Part shown: one piece after another, positions 23,522-34,739 of the stretch | Layout of the letters: each line of letters opens with the position of its first letter | Position numbering within the stretch: position 1 is the stretch's first letter | Source: Lycorma delicatula | Lineage: Eukaryota; Arthropoda; Insecta; Hemiptera; Fulgoridae | NCBI RefSeq assembly: GCF_047948215.1 | Contig: NC_134455.1 | Span: forward strand, 77,067,189-77,131,188 | Direction: 5' to 3' | Length of the DNA stretch: 64,000 nt | The notes under the pieces: generated by a model | Seen by the model: the letters and a program-made list of their open reading frames with translations, nothing else | Told to the model about the DNA's origin: nothing | The model's database searches: none | Position numbers and translations under genes: made by a program

Positions 23522-23654
23522 AATTATGGTATAACTTTTGGTCGCACAGTGGGATTGTAGGTGAAATTGAGTTTTCTTGACGTTTTGAGATATGAGGAAT
23601 AACCAAAATTCCATTCACTTAAAATATGATTTCCTTTTATACATATATAAACAA

Positions 23655-23695
<41 letters not shown>

Positions 23696-24191
23696 CTTGT
23701 ACAGAAATTTGCGGCTCGAAAATATCCAAAACTACTCAATAAATTTCATTGAAATTTAGATATGCTGTAGCAGTTTATCTGTGGTTGTGGATATAAAAAT
23801 TTTATGTAGATTGTCGAATCGGTTTCTGAGTTACGCTGAATTTAAGGTCAGTGACAGACAACATAACCTCAATTTGAGATATTTTTTTTGGGTGCATAGT
23901 GGATTTGGGGCATGAAAATGAATTTTCTTTACATTTTGTGGTATGAGAATTATGAAAATACCATTCATGTATAAAATCTTTGGCTTGAACCTTTCAAAAA
24001 TTAAATTAATGTATAACATTTTGTGGCTCGAAAAACTAAAAAATAATTGAATTAATTTTATAGAAATTTAGGTATGCTGCAGTAATTTAGTTGGTTGTAC
24101 ATGATAAAATTTTATGAAGGTTGGTGCAGTTGTTTCTGAGTTACGCTCATTTTAAGTAAGGTCAACAACAGACAAGAAGATCTCAAATTGA
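23522..24191 (+). repeat. Two tandem copies of an unknown repeat, about 320 bp each
   Basis: Unit 1 (about 23522-23877) and unit 2 (about 23878-24191) share the ordered landmarks GCA[C/T]AGTGG, TGAGTTTTC or TGAATTTTC, GGCTCGAAAA, AAATTTAG[A/G]TATGCTG and TTTCTGAGTTACGCT. Both end near CTCAA[A]TTTGAG. Unit 1 contains an (AT)n expansion at 23657-23693. A third, inverted copy lies at 25368-25655. The phrases about a sequence that recurs with TGAGTTACGCT resemble no gene. Confidence 0.75.
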
Positions 24192-24795
24192 GTTTATGTT
24201 GATGTTTATGTTTATGTTGAGTTTGTATTGGTGTATTTTTCATATTCGCATATGCTTTGAGTCACAATGGTAAGTGAGTAAATTTGATGCTTGTGTGTAG
24301 GGTCTACTCGTAATTTTTAATTATTTCATCAAATTACAGTTGTAAAAATTAACTTTTTTATTAACAGAAAATATATTTTAATATTAAATTTAAAAAAAGG
24401 CTATACACCTCTTTTAGTTTTCTCGTTAAATTTGTGTTTATATTGTGTTGGTTGTAAAAATTATACAAAATAATTATTAAAAAAATGTATAAAATAAAAA
24501 ACGAAAGGTTGGTCTTCTTGTGCAGAACTACTGAAGAATATTTTTAAATTATTAATGATTCCCTAACTGATATTATTTAATATTACGGAAAAATAGTATT
24601 TATGTATAAGCTCTAGTCAGCAAAATTGCTTACATTTTTCTTACATTATTTCGCAACTTACACCATTATCTTTGTGTGTAATATAATTCACAGAAAGTCA
24701 TTATTTTATTTCTTCTTCGGTTGACTAATTTATTACATAAAATTGAAACTTATATCTGAAAGTATCGAATTAAAATTTTGTCTCAATAAAATATG

Positions 24796-24865
24796 CCGTT
24801 TCTGACTAGAATTCGAAACCGGGGCCTTCTGGATGAAAGAATAAGCCGCTATAACTCCTCCATGA
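24796..24865 (-). mobile_element. Family B SINE head fragment
   Basis: On the minus strand TAGCGGCTTATTCTTTCATC and GGCCCCGGTTTCGAATTC align with the TAGCGTCTCGGCCTTTCATC and B-box regions of the family B head. Only the tRNA-like part is visible and it is diverged. Confidence 0.5.
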
Positions 24866-25367
24866 AGATAAATTCTCTCTTAAGTTGAATCACTAGTAAG
24901 GTTGTTAACAAATACCATTCATTTAAATCGTTATAAAATTTCCAAATTCTAGTTCAGAATCAAAACTTCTGTATTCTGAGCAAACAAATTTCCGTTTGTG
25001 TCATCTATTTGATCAAATATGATGTTTTTTTATATGAATATCTTTATTACTCATCCAATACAATAAGAATTTACTTATCGGTTTTTGTGACTTCCTGGTT
25101 CATAGTTTAACTAATTAATGAAGTATACAAATATGAAAAACTAATCCCTTTTAAAACAAAACTAGACTACGTTCTATGTTTATTGTTAAAATAAACATTC
25201 ATATGCAGTTCTGCGCAAGAAGACTGACTATTTTGTTTCCTTTTAAAAAAGTATCAACTTATTCTAATCTGAAATGTTATAAAAAATAATTGATTCATAA
25301 AAAATAGTTACACGTTAAAAAGCACCACAATAAAATTAAAATAAGCTAGTTTTAACTCAACATAACC

Positions 25368-25655
25368 TCAATTCTTTTTCTAGCTTTAATTGAGCGTAAC
25401 TCACGAATGACTCAATCAATATTCATCAAATTTTTACATACACAACTTCAGTTGTACTATAGTATATAAAAATTTCAATGAAACTATTCCTGTACTTGTG
25501 GAAATTTTTAAGCTACAAAATTTTATAAAGACCTATATATATAAACCCGAATTTAAGTAAATGGTATTTCCGTACTCTCATTACTCAAAACGTAAATTCA
25601 TTTTCACCCTCTATTCCTACCATCTGACCGAAATTAATACCGTGCTTTTCTACGG
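25368..25655 (-). repeat. Inverted third copy of the 23.5-24.2 kb repeat
   Basis: The minus strand shows GTGAAAATGAATTT, AATACCATTTA, ATTGAAATTTT and GTGAGTTACGCTCAATT in the same order as the tandem units. A shorter inverted match (TCTTCTTGTGCAGAACTACT near 24514 against its complement near 25203-25227) lies inside the interval, so the whole 23.5-25.65 kb region has imperfect foldback symmetry. Confidence 0.65.
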
Positions 25656-25659
25656 AAAT

Positions 25660-27820
25660 TTGGTAATATTACATAAATATTACTTAATAATTAATTTAGG
25701 TATGTAAACCTATTAATAAAATAGATATCTATATATAAATGAAAATCCTTAGTAATTCTTAAGGGTATTTATTTTACTTTTACCATCTACAAAAGTAATT
25801 CGATAATATAAGTTGTCATGCTCCTTAAAAATGCTATGAAAAGTAACTAGATGTGTTTCCATTAAAACTATATCAACATTAAAACTAATTTTCTTGATAA
25901 GCTGACATCTGTACACATTTATAAATAATCTTAGGTTGATATTGTACAAAAATTACTAAGTCAAGCAGAATAGTTCAAGAATTTAGTATGTATTTTTTTA
26001 TTTACCAGATAAATTTTTAACATTATTTTTTTCTCACAATCTCTATTTACAAAAATCTGTTTTGACGTGACAACATCACGTCTTATAAATCGATGAACGC
26101 CGGGAGCACGTACGAAAAATTGTCCCGTTCCGCCTGAGCCGAACCGAGCCAAACTGTTGTGCAATGGAATATACTATCATGTCAAGCAGGTTTTGGCGGG
26201 TGTTTCAAAAAACAGCAATTTAATGAATTTGATTTATGATTTCAATTCATCGTTTTAAATTGACACTTTATCAACATTGATTTGATTAATGTTTATTTCT
26301 ATAACAAATTGTTCATAAATATTTTTGAACAAATCATTCAATTTAAACTTGGAAAAATTATTAATATTAATTATTATTATTAAATGAAATGAAAAATGGA
26401 ATATTAACGTGTTTCATTAGCTAATTAAACAATTCACTTCGATTCAATTTGTTTGTTTAAACAATTAATTTTTTAAAACATCCAAATCATGGATGAATTT
26501 AATTAATTGGTATTTTCATCTAGCCCAACGCCAGTTTCTCAAAATACATGTGTTTACTTCTTAAGGATAACAAGTTTTTTTTGCGACATTACAATCAAAA
26601 GTCGATGAATATCGCGGCCACGATTCTTTTTTAATTATTTATTAACTTTCCATAAAAATTTCACATGTAATCTGTCATAAGGACAATGACAATATAAAAA
26701 AACCGAGTTTTACTTAAAATTGCATTTAAGTCCTACCCTACTAAAGGCACTTGCATGTGTATCTGTCTGTGTATGCGTTCTTCTTAGCTGAGAACATGCT
26801 TTCATTATCGAACATACTACCCGTCAAAAAATCATGTTTTTTCTTAAATGTTTATAAACAATAAGTAAGAAGAAGCAAATGGTAAACAATAAAGGTCAAA
26901 ATTAGAAGAATTTTGAATCCTATATTTCCTCCTTAGCGATTTATTGATTTTGAAGCCAACTTCTCTTTTGTTATTGTGGCAAGGAAGGTTAGTTTCGTAA
27001 ATTGAATATAATATATAACTAATAAATAAATAAATTTAATTTATATTTAAGCTTCCAGCTCACGTATTGAGTGAATTTACATATGAATATTATAGATCTT
27101 AATGAAAATGTTGAGTGTGCAATCTTTAAAAGATGCTTAAACCGATCTAAACCAAATTTAATTGGAAAGATTTGCTGCTATTTTTTAGCTTTTCCTTGAT
27201 CAATTTTCATCAGTCAAAAAAAAAAATTTTTACTCAAGAGGTAATCAATTTTGGACACCTAATAATCGCATTCCTAGACGGGCGACGTCTGTTAGCGTTA
27301 GTTTTAGAAATCTGTTTGTTTTTTTACAATTACCATCTGTTTTTTTAATGATTCTTTTTAATAGTTTAATTTAAACCTGTCAGCGTTAGTTTTAGAAATA
27401 ATAATAGCTTTGATTAAAAAACATAATAAATGAACATTTTTTTGTAAATAAAAATTATAAATTTATGATTTCGCTTTTGTGTATTTTATCGAACTCCTTA
27501 AGTTTGCTATAAGGTTCTGTTTATGACAAAGTTAATTGATAATCGTCTAGTATGCCGTCAGCTCTTTGGGGTCGATTTACATTGTCGGTCTTTGCAAAAC
27601 GTTGTCACGCTCAAATCTCTTGCGAAACGTAGTTCCACACAAACCAATGTTTTTTTTTTTATTTGATAGCTAAATTACCCAATCATTCTCTTAATATTAG
27701 TTCTTAGCTTTTATTCAAATTGAAAATTAAGGTAAAATTTTTCAAAAATGATTCAACTGAACAATTGTTATTTTGTGATTTTTCTCAATAAATTAAAATA
27801 GGAATTATTTCTTAAACATC
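25660..27820. other. AT-rich sequence, no gene seen
   Basis: A 22-bp near-exact direct repeat (AGCGTTAGTTTTAGAAAT) occurs at about 27292-27314 and 27381-27403. The frame at 25961-26164 has a glycine- and arginine-rich stretch but no family I recognise. Confidence 0.45.
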
Positions 27821-27834
27821 CTTACCGCCATAGG

Positions 27835-27920
27835 GGAAGACACTCGCCTTGTGACGATCCTAGTCGCCCACCACATCCTGTGTTCCTATCCCAGATGGGC
27901 TTTGCCGGTGGTCGACTTTT
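27835..27920 (+). other. Possible tRNA-like sequence
   Basis: CATAGGGGAAGACACTCGCC and TGTTCCTATCCCAGATGGGC are spaced like A and B boxes, and the block is GC-rich against an AT-rich background. It does not match SINE family A or B and does not fold into an obvious intact tRNA. It could be the head of a third SINE family. Confidence 0.25.
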
Positions 27921-27929
27921 AGACTCGTA

Positions 27930-29115
27930 AATTTAATAACACAACATGCTCATAAGTTTGGCTTCAAACAATTTAAAATTTGTGATGTATTTAATTTAAT
28001 ATTTTTCTTTGAATATCTAAAAAAATTTACCCTAAATAAGTAAATTTAATAAAATTATGTCAAGAGAACATGTCTTCTGGTACAAAATTTATATATAAAA
28101 TATTTATTTCCTCTATCTTTTTTCAATTTTTTTTTTTTTACTGAAATTATTATGAATAATTTAAATTACTTAAAACTCAAGGTTACAAAAAATATTAAAA
28201 AATTGTAAATTTTATAAAATTTTTTTTCTAAAATTACCATTAACATTATCATCAAAAAATACTAATTGTTGTCAAGAAGGAAGTTTAAACGTTTATATAT
28301 ACATATATAAAAAAGGTTAAACATATATAAGATTTCTTACTTTTTTCTTGAAACGATTAAAAAAATCTATTAAATTTTGCTTTAAATAATAAGAGATAAA
28401 AAATATCTTTTAAATTTTATATTAAATTAAGTTATACTCTGCAGACGAAAGGGTCATGAAAGCACACATACGTAAGCACGTGCTCAAACAATATTATATC
28501 CTATTTATGAAATGAAAGTGCAATGTTAAAATTTTTATTTTAAATTGCCTCGTGTTTTCTATTTTATATTTGGAAATCATGGAATCTCTGCCAGCTGACA
28601 TGACATTTTAAATGTGCTAGAAACATATTTCATGTTTACTTAATAAATAAATGTACAGAATGAACAATAATGAAGCTTTTCTATCCCTGGAGGCTATAAA
28701 CTGTCAACTCGCTGTAACACTTGCCTCACTATTATTCTAAAATAACTCATTTCGTTATCGATGTGAAAGTTTAATTTATTATAAAATTCATATTTTATAG
28801 ATCATGATGATTTTAAAAATATTAATATTGAAGATTTGTGTAAAAAAAATATTTATCAAAATTTTTGGTAAAAACTATATAAACTGAATAAAATGATAGG
28901 TTATATATTTTATTTTTATATTTGTACAGGCCTACTTATGGTAATTAAAAAAAAAAAAAAAACTAGAAGAGGTCATTGCATAGTCTTTATATGCAATTGA
29001 ATAAAATTATTTTGTCTTATTAACATTACTTAAAAGTCACAAACAATACTTACATTTAAAATATAAGAATATATGTGAATTTTAAATGAAAATTTATGTA
29101 ACAGTAATTGTTCTT
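27930..29115. other. AT-rich sequence, no feature seen
   Basis: Nothing supportable. Confidence 0.5.
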
Positions 29116-29121
29116 TAAGGT

Positions 29122-29422
29122 GTTTTAAAGCAAATATTGGTCTACGGGATACAATTTTGGGGTACGGCAAGCAATAGATATATCGATATTATTAAAATGT
29201 TCCAGAACCAAGTGCTGAGGAACATTTCGGAGGCGCCGTGGTTTGCGAAGAACAAGGGTTCCACGATTACCTAGGGATACCAACTACTCGTGAAGAGATT
29301 CGCTGGTTAGGCACAAAGTATCTACTTAAGCTTATCGCGCACGAAAACCACTTGGCTGTTAAAATTTAGATAACAGTGACGATTTGAGACGACTAAAGAC
29401 GCTGAATGTATTGAAATATGAG
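29122..29422 (+). pseudogene. Jockey-type LINE ORF2, C-terminal fragment
   Basis: The frame reads VLVYGIQFWGTASNR-like sequence (ILVYGIQFWGTASN), FQNQVLRNISEAPWF, then after a one-base slip LGIPTTREEIRWLGTKYLLK and, after another stop, DDLRRLKTLN. These are the conserved blocks after the RT core in jockey-clade elements: YGIQLWG, FQNKxLR.I..APWY, DLxIPTVxEEI and the closing RRLKR. At least two breaks are present. A second copy of the same region lies inverted at 31876-32165. Confidence 0.75.
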
Positions 29423-29689
29423 GGTCTTGTGCGTTCTATATCGTCCTTTCGTTACTCGAATTTTGCTGACACTATTTATGAATTATTTTAATTTTGAAAT
29501 ATGAATTATTTTGTTTTGTTGATTGTGAATTGTTTAAGTTTCTTGGTTTTGTTTCTTATATACGTGACCAATAGTAATTTATTATACGTTCTCTTTTTTA
29601 TCTCATGTTTGAACTGTGACAATTTTTTTTATATTCAGTTGCTTATTCTGTTTTGTTAATCATCTAATTTTATTGTTTAACAGCAGATT

Positions 29690-29870
29690 TTAGAAATCGA
29701 AAGTTCTGAAATTGAAATCCTAGTAAAAGTTAATTGTTTTTATACACATTTAAAAGCTAGACAGGGGTTGTCGTTGTAATTTTGTGGTTGGGGTTCAATT
29801 AACCACGTCTCAGGAATGGTGGGCCTGAGTATGTATAAGACTACACCTGATTTACTTGTCTTACTATCCT
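29690..29870 (+). mobile_element. Family A SINE, diverged
   Basis: The 3' half of the head (B-box-like GAAATCCTAGTAAA) is followed by the core TGGTTGGGGTTCAATTAACC and CGTCTCAGGAATGGTGG. The start of tail type 1 follows (AAGACTACACCTGATTTAC), then diverges. The A-box part is not recognisable. Confidence 0.65.
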
Positions 29871-29879
29871 TATGTCACT

Positions 29880-31187
29880 AGCCGTGGGGAGGGTTAGTTA
29901 TTGTTCACTAATTAAACAGTTGGCAACGTACATTGCAGGAAAATAATATTATATAGTCTTTTTTCTATATTAAAAAAAAACAATTATACCGAATTTTTGT
30001 ATTTGTAATTATATAGAAGATGGCATGTTTCAAATATTTTTTTAGATAATGATAGGTCAGTGAATTTAAAAAAAAAATATATTTTTAAGTGTAATTTCTA
30101 GCTAAATTACTGTATTTGATATTAGTTTATATTAGGTATATTATGAATCTTCTATAAATTTAAAATTTTAAAAACTTAAGAATTTATCGTAAGATGGATA
30201 GTTTACGCCGTTATAAATAAATATGTAAGTTTTTAGTAATTTTATCAATATTTTACAAATTATCGGGTTGCATGCAAAAGAGAATTTGGCCTAATTTAAA
30301 AAGTGTAAATTTGATATAATTATCGAAAACACTCCATTTTTTCGAAAGATAAAACAAACAAAATTGTAATAATAATTTTTTGTACTGTAAAAATTTAGGC
30401 AAGTTAAAACTAAACTGAAACAGTTTCATTTTAATGTTAAAAAATTACATCCCATATTTTTTCAGTAACTATACAATACAATGATACTATTATTACTGAA
30501 CGGACACATACGTTCTTAAAACACCCGTACTCATATTTTAGTTCTAATGTCCACCTGGAAGGGTTTGCGGAAGTTTCAGGGTGCGATGTAACTGACTGAA
30601 AAGGAAGGGTTAAATAACCCTTGTAGTCAATGGGACAGGACAGTGGTCAAACTGGTCTAAAGTGGTCCGGTCCGATCAGACTAGTCTAACGGAACTTCGT
30701 TATTATACGACTCGCGCTTCATTCACACTTTTTTTTTTTCGAATGGGGTTGTTAAAATGTGTTTTATAGTATATACTATCCATTTTAAAAACGTTATATT
30801 GTTCATCATTTTACGATGTATAAGATATATAATTAGTATTGTTATTAATAATCTACTATCATCACCTTGTTAATGAAACAAAGGAAAAATATTATACAGG
30901 TGATCTAACCCTAATCAGGTACTTCATTGTAGGTTAATAAGTATAAATAATGGTAATTTCCTGTAACAATAGATCCCATTGACTTATATTTGAACAAGTT
31001 TTATTCATTAATTATTAGATTAATTATATCATTAAAAAAACAGTCATATATCATTTTTTATACCCATTATTATTCTTTCACCTTGATTGATGCAATTTTT
31101 CATCTTCCATTTATATACTGTAAACAAGTAATAAATACGGCACCGAGACCTTTTTTTATATTAATAATGCAATATTGAAAATAAAAA

Positions 31188-31190
<3 letters not shown>
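29880..31190. other. AT-rich sequence with a small GC-richer block
   Basis: The segment around 30540-30720 (GGTCTAAAGTGGTCCGGTCC and neighbours) is less AT-rich and carries several small GGTC repeats, but no frame or RNA is recognised. The rest is featureless. Confidence 0.4.

Positions 31191-31191
<1 letters not shown>

Positions 31192-31226
<35 letters not shown>
31192..31226. repeat. (AT)n microsatellite
   Basis: Uninterrupted AT dinucleotides. Confidence 0.9.
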
Positions 31227-31231
<5 letters not shown>

Positions 31232-31456
31232 TATGCATGTTATTATATACTCGTATGTATTCTTTTTACATATTGCTTTATTTAGAATCCCTGAACAGTG
31301 AAACTATAAGAAAGATTAAACAGACTAATAATGATGTAAAAGGGAAGCATGCAGTGATATTAACCAAAAAAGGATAGTACAATAAAAAGTATAACGAGTA
31401 AAATTATAACTAAGCGTAACAAAGTAAACAATTCAACAATTAAATGTTAAGAACAA

Positions 31457-31627
31457 GCTGGCCTCCGTGGCGCGAGTGGTAGCGTCTCGGCCTTTCATCC
31501 GGAGGTTCCGGGTTTGAATCCCGGTCGGGCATAGCAATTTCACACACGCTACAAATCTTCACGCTACAAATTCTTCATCCTCTGAAGAATGCCTAATGGT
31601 GGATCCGGAGGGTAAAAAAAAAACAAT
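31457..31627 (+). mobile_element. Family B SINE, full length with target-site duplication
   Basis: The best family B copy. The head has CCGTGGCGCGAGTGGTAGCG (A box) and GGGTTTGAATCCCGG (B box). The segment between folds like an anticodon arm with loop CTTTCAT, which would give anticodon TTC (Glu-like); isotype is inference. The body has CACACGCTACAAATCTTCAC. The tail reads TTCATCCTCTGAAGAATGCC, then GGTGGATCCGGAGGGT and an A-run. Flanks 31447-31456 and 31628-31637 are 10-bp direct repeats with one mismatch (TTAAGAAC[A/G]A). Confidence 0.85.
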
Positions 31628-31875
31628 TTAAGAACGAAAAAATTTATATGGTAACATCTTAATATAAGTATAAAAAACAATAAAATTTTCATATACGAGG
31701 AAAAAAGACGACATTAACAAATTTGCAGCAATAAATTAAAAGAAACAAAGTCGAAATAACAAAACTTAAAACTAATCATAATTCATAAACACAGAAAAAA
31801 AGAATTGATATTACAAAATGAAAATAATTCATAAATAGTATCAGCAAAATTTAAGTAACAAAAGGATGATGCTAT

Positions 31876-32165
31876 TTAACGCACAACAGCCTCCAGAATA
31901 TCCAATATATCGAACCTCTTCAGTCGTCTCACATCTTCACTATTATCCTATAGGTTAACGGCCAGATGGCTTTCTTGCGCGTTAAGCTTAAGTACATACT
32001 TTGAACTTGGCCGGTGAATGTGTTCACGAATAGATGGCACCCATAAGTAATCTCCTTATTCTTCATGAAAAATGGCCCCTTTGGTATTTTCCTCAGTACT
32101 TTGTTCTGGAACGTTTGGATTACGTCGATTTTTCTATTGCTTGCCGTCTTCCAAAGTTGGAGGTT
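31876..32165 (-). pseudogene. Jockey-type LINE ORF2, C-terminal fragment (inverted copy)
   Basis: On the minus strand: LQLWKTASNRKIDVIQTFQN, KVLRKI and GPFFMKN, then after frame slips a region matching LGIP..REE, and finally NSEDVRRLKRFDILD up to a TAA at 31876-31878. The same blocks appear at 29122-29422, and the two copies differ at many positions. This one keeps what appears to be the natural C-terminal end. RT core motifs are absent. Confidence 0.72.
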
Positions 32166-32267
32166 AAAAATAAGAAACACATAATTTATATGTGTAAACA
32201 ATTAAAAAACAACAAAACAAAAGAATTCATATTATTAAATATATATAGATATATTTGTTAGAGTAGT

Positions 32268-32568
32268 TTGATTATGCATAACGGGGAATTTGTTTAATCG
32301 CCTCCAACATTGTTGAATAACATAAATAATTGTATATTTTTAACCTAAGTTCGCTAAGCAAGCTAAACTCGACTAATTAATAGTAATGTTTTAATTATTA
32401 AAATAATAAATTCAGAATTACTGTTTATAACCTAGTTGCTATTTTAATATATAAAATATGTTAATTTGGAGAATAAGTAAAATGACCACTATAAATTGGT
32501 GTTTGTTTATTAAATTTTCCAACATTGGAGACGATTAATCAAATACGCCCGTAATTATGCATTATCAC
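32268..32568. mobile_element. MITE-like element with about 55-bp inverted ends
   Basis: The left end (32268-32325: TGATTATGCATAA, then TTTAATCGCCTCCAACATTG) and the right end (32515-32568) are inverted complements with small indels. The interior is AT-rich and itself partly self-complementary around 32385-32430. It has no coding capacity. The size of 300 bp and the terminal inverted repeats fit a non-autonomous DNA transposon; the superfamily is unknown. Confidence 0.6.
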
Positions 32569-32602
32569 CGGATTAATCAAACATATATATATATATATAT
32601 AT

Positions 32603-33105
32603 AAGACACATTTTACTTAAAATCTTTATTAATCTTTTGGGTTAACCGATAAACTATAGAAGCTTACAAATTAAATTCACGACTTTTCATTTAAAATTCT
32701 CTAAGCTTCCCCAGGTGACAATATACATTCATACACATATCATACAGAATTCCCTTGCATACTGTGTAGTATTTTGGATTATGCAAGAGAATTCTGTATG
32801 ATGTGTGTATGAATGTGTATTGTCACCTGAGGAAGCTTACAGAATTCTAAGTGAAACTAGTGAATTTAATTTATAAGTATATACCAACTTCCGTGGCGCG
32901 AGTGGTAGCGTCTCGCCCTTTCATTTGGAGGTCCCGAGTTCCGGTCAGGCATTACATTTTCACACACGCTACAAATCATTACCTCATCATCTAATCACTG
33001 CCTAATGATGATCCCGAAGGTTAAAAAAAAGAAAAAAATTATATAGTTGTTTGGTTAACTCAAAAGATAATAAAGATAAAATTTTTAATTAAAATATGTC
33101 TTGTT
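32603..33105. repeat. Long palindrome interrupted by a SINE
   Basis: The left arm 32603-32765 and right arm 32780-32880 are inverted complements, for example AAGCTTCC[C/T]CAGGTGACAAT, CATTCATACACA and CATACAGAATTC. Beyond the SINE at 32884-33038 the right arm resumes at 33040-33105 (GGTTAACTCAAAAGAT against ATCTTTTGGGTTAACC on the left). The stem before SINE insertion was therefore about 160 bp with a loop of about 15-20 bases. This fits a foldback element or hairpin RNA locus. Confidence 0.8.
32884..33038 (+). mobile_element. Family B SINE inserted in a palindrome arm
   Basis: The head CCGTGGCGCGAGTGGTAGCG is followed by a B-box region with a deletion (GGTCCCGAGTTCCGGTCAGG). The body has CACACGCTACAAATCATTAC and the tail GCCTAATGATGATCCCGAAG plus an A-rich run. 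TATATA on both sides is a probable short target-site duplication. Because it splits an inverted repeat, it is younger than the palindrome. Confidence 0.8.
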
Positions 33106-33660
33106 ATATTTATTTCTATCTAATCAAGAGGAAAATAAACTTAAAAAATTACATTTACGTAACATTTCATATATATATTAATGTCGATTGTTTAAAAATT
33201 AATAAATAAAAAATGAAATGTGTCTATCAATGAATCAGTAACAAAATAACTTATTTAAAAAACGTTGCTTAATTTTATTTCTGTTAATAAATAATTAAAA
33301 TTATAAATATTATATTATTTATTCACAGTAAAATATTATTTCTAGAACAGTATTTTAATTAAATTAAGATTGTGAATTCACAATTGAAAATGAACAAAAA
33401 TCACGTAGTTTCACTCTTACAGATAATAAAATTATTGAAAATGTTGGAAGTATAGAAAATATTTTGGGGAACAAATTCAGTAATATTTGTTATAATTTAC
33501 AATTATTAATCAAAGATCTTTAATTAATTTTCTATGGTTTCAGTTCAATCCTTTGATAGCAGTAGCGCGTCTTTTGTCTTCCTCACTAAATTGTACCCAG
33601 CTAAATCAATATAAAAATTTTTAATTTTATAATTGCGTCAAGTTAATTTCCTCATTGATT

Positions 33661-33668
<8 letters not shown>

Positions 33669-33696
<28 letters not shown>
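33669..33696. repeat. (AT)n microsatellite
   Basis: Uninterrupted AT dinucleotides. Confidence 0.9.
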
Positions 33697-33790
33697 GTTT
33701 ATGTATATAGTTAATGTGGAAATTATAAATTATAAAAGTTTATGAGGTTAACGCAATTTTTTTTAAATAAAGACTTGTTATTGGAAAATC

Positions 33791-33900
33791 CTGATGTGCG
33801 TAGCAAAGTGGTAGCGTCATGGTCTGTCATTCGGAGATTCCGGGTTCAAATCCCTTAAAGACGTGGCATTTTTCTTATGCTACAAATTTCCATTTTCACA
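33791..33900 (+). mobile_element. Family B SINE, diverged and 3'-truncated
   Basis: GTAGCAAAGTGGTAGCGTC (A box), GGTCTGTCATTCGGAG and CCGGGTTCAAATCCC (B box) align with the family B head. GCTACAAATTTCCATTTTCA belongs to the body, and the usual tail is missing. Confidence 0.7.
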
Positions 33901-34017
33901 TTCCTAAGTACAAGCTTCTTTATAAGTTTCTTTTCTGAGTTAATTCATTAATTAAAAAAAAAATAAAACAATAATAATAGTACTTTATGAAGACAGGTCT
34001 ATTAATTATGCAGTTTT

Positions 34018-34725
34018 ACTTCGTTGTACGAAGTAAAGGAAGTATTGTGATCGCGAAAAATTTCGGTTTGCAGATTTCATTGGAAATATCCATTTTGATT
34101 AGTTTCGGCGTGACGTCTGTACGTACATACATATGCGCGTATGTCTCACGCATAATTCAAAAACGATTAGCTGTAGGATGTTGAAATTTTGATTTGGACT
34201 GTTGTACTCCTATTCGTGTACCTCTCTTTTTGATTGCAGTCGACTGAACCAAAAGTGTCCAAAAAAACTCAAAATAAAAAATAAAAAAAAATTTCGATTT
34301 TGCATTTTTTCTTAACTGCAGTAATAAGCTGTCATTGAGAAGATTTCAACGATATATCATAAGTGGTACATATTTTCATTGGATCCAGCCAAATGAAATA
34401 TTAATTAATTAAATATTTGGTATCTTAGAAAGGAAGAAGGTACATTGGTTCGAATCAAACTTCATCTCCTTTTTTTAATATATATTTTTTTAATTTAAAT
34501 AAATTGGTTTATTAATAATTATTAACCTCTGATTAAAAAAAAAAATGTTTACGGTAAATAATAATTCAATAATAATAAAAAAAAAATGAAAAAGTATCAG
34601 ATTTTAATGAAATAAAATTTTATGCACTTTTCATTTAAAAAAAAATATATATATGTAATTTAATAGGCATACAAGGAAGTCAAGTGGTCCTCACATCAGA
34701 TTTCTTTTTGCACAAAAGATTAAAA
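34018..34725 (+). repeat. Interspersed repeat R-I, copy 1, with short terminal inverted repeats
   Basis: This is colinear with 42133-42858. Shared landmarks are CGAAAAATTTCGGTTT, TTTCGGCGTGACGTCTGTAC, TTAGC[T/C]GTAGGATGTT, CCAAAAGTGTC and AATTTAATAGGC. The ends ACTTCGTTGTACG (34018) and CATACAAGGAAGT (34668-34680) are inverted complements in 11 of 13 positions. Similarity between the copies runs about 40 bases past the right end. No coding capacity is seen. It is probably a non-autonomous DNA transposon of about 0.7 kb. Confidence 0.7.
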
Positions 34726-34739
34726 TATATTTCCGAATA

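Noticed and set aside
23524..23739. Minus-strand 71-codon frame with an isoleucine-tyrosine run
   Set aside because: The run is simply the (AT)n microsatellite translated.
26194..26490. A 300-bp MITE with GGGTGTTT-like ends
   Set aside because: The inverted match is short and AT-driven; it does not stand out from background.
31457..31530. A functional tRNA gene
   Set aside because: The tRNA-like block is followed by a SINE body, shared tail and A-run and is bounded by a target-site duplication, so it is the head of a SINE.
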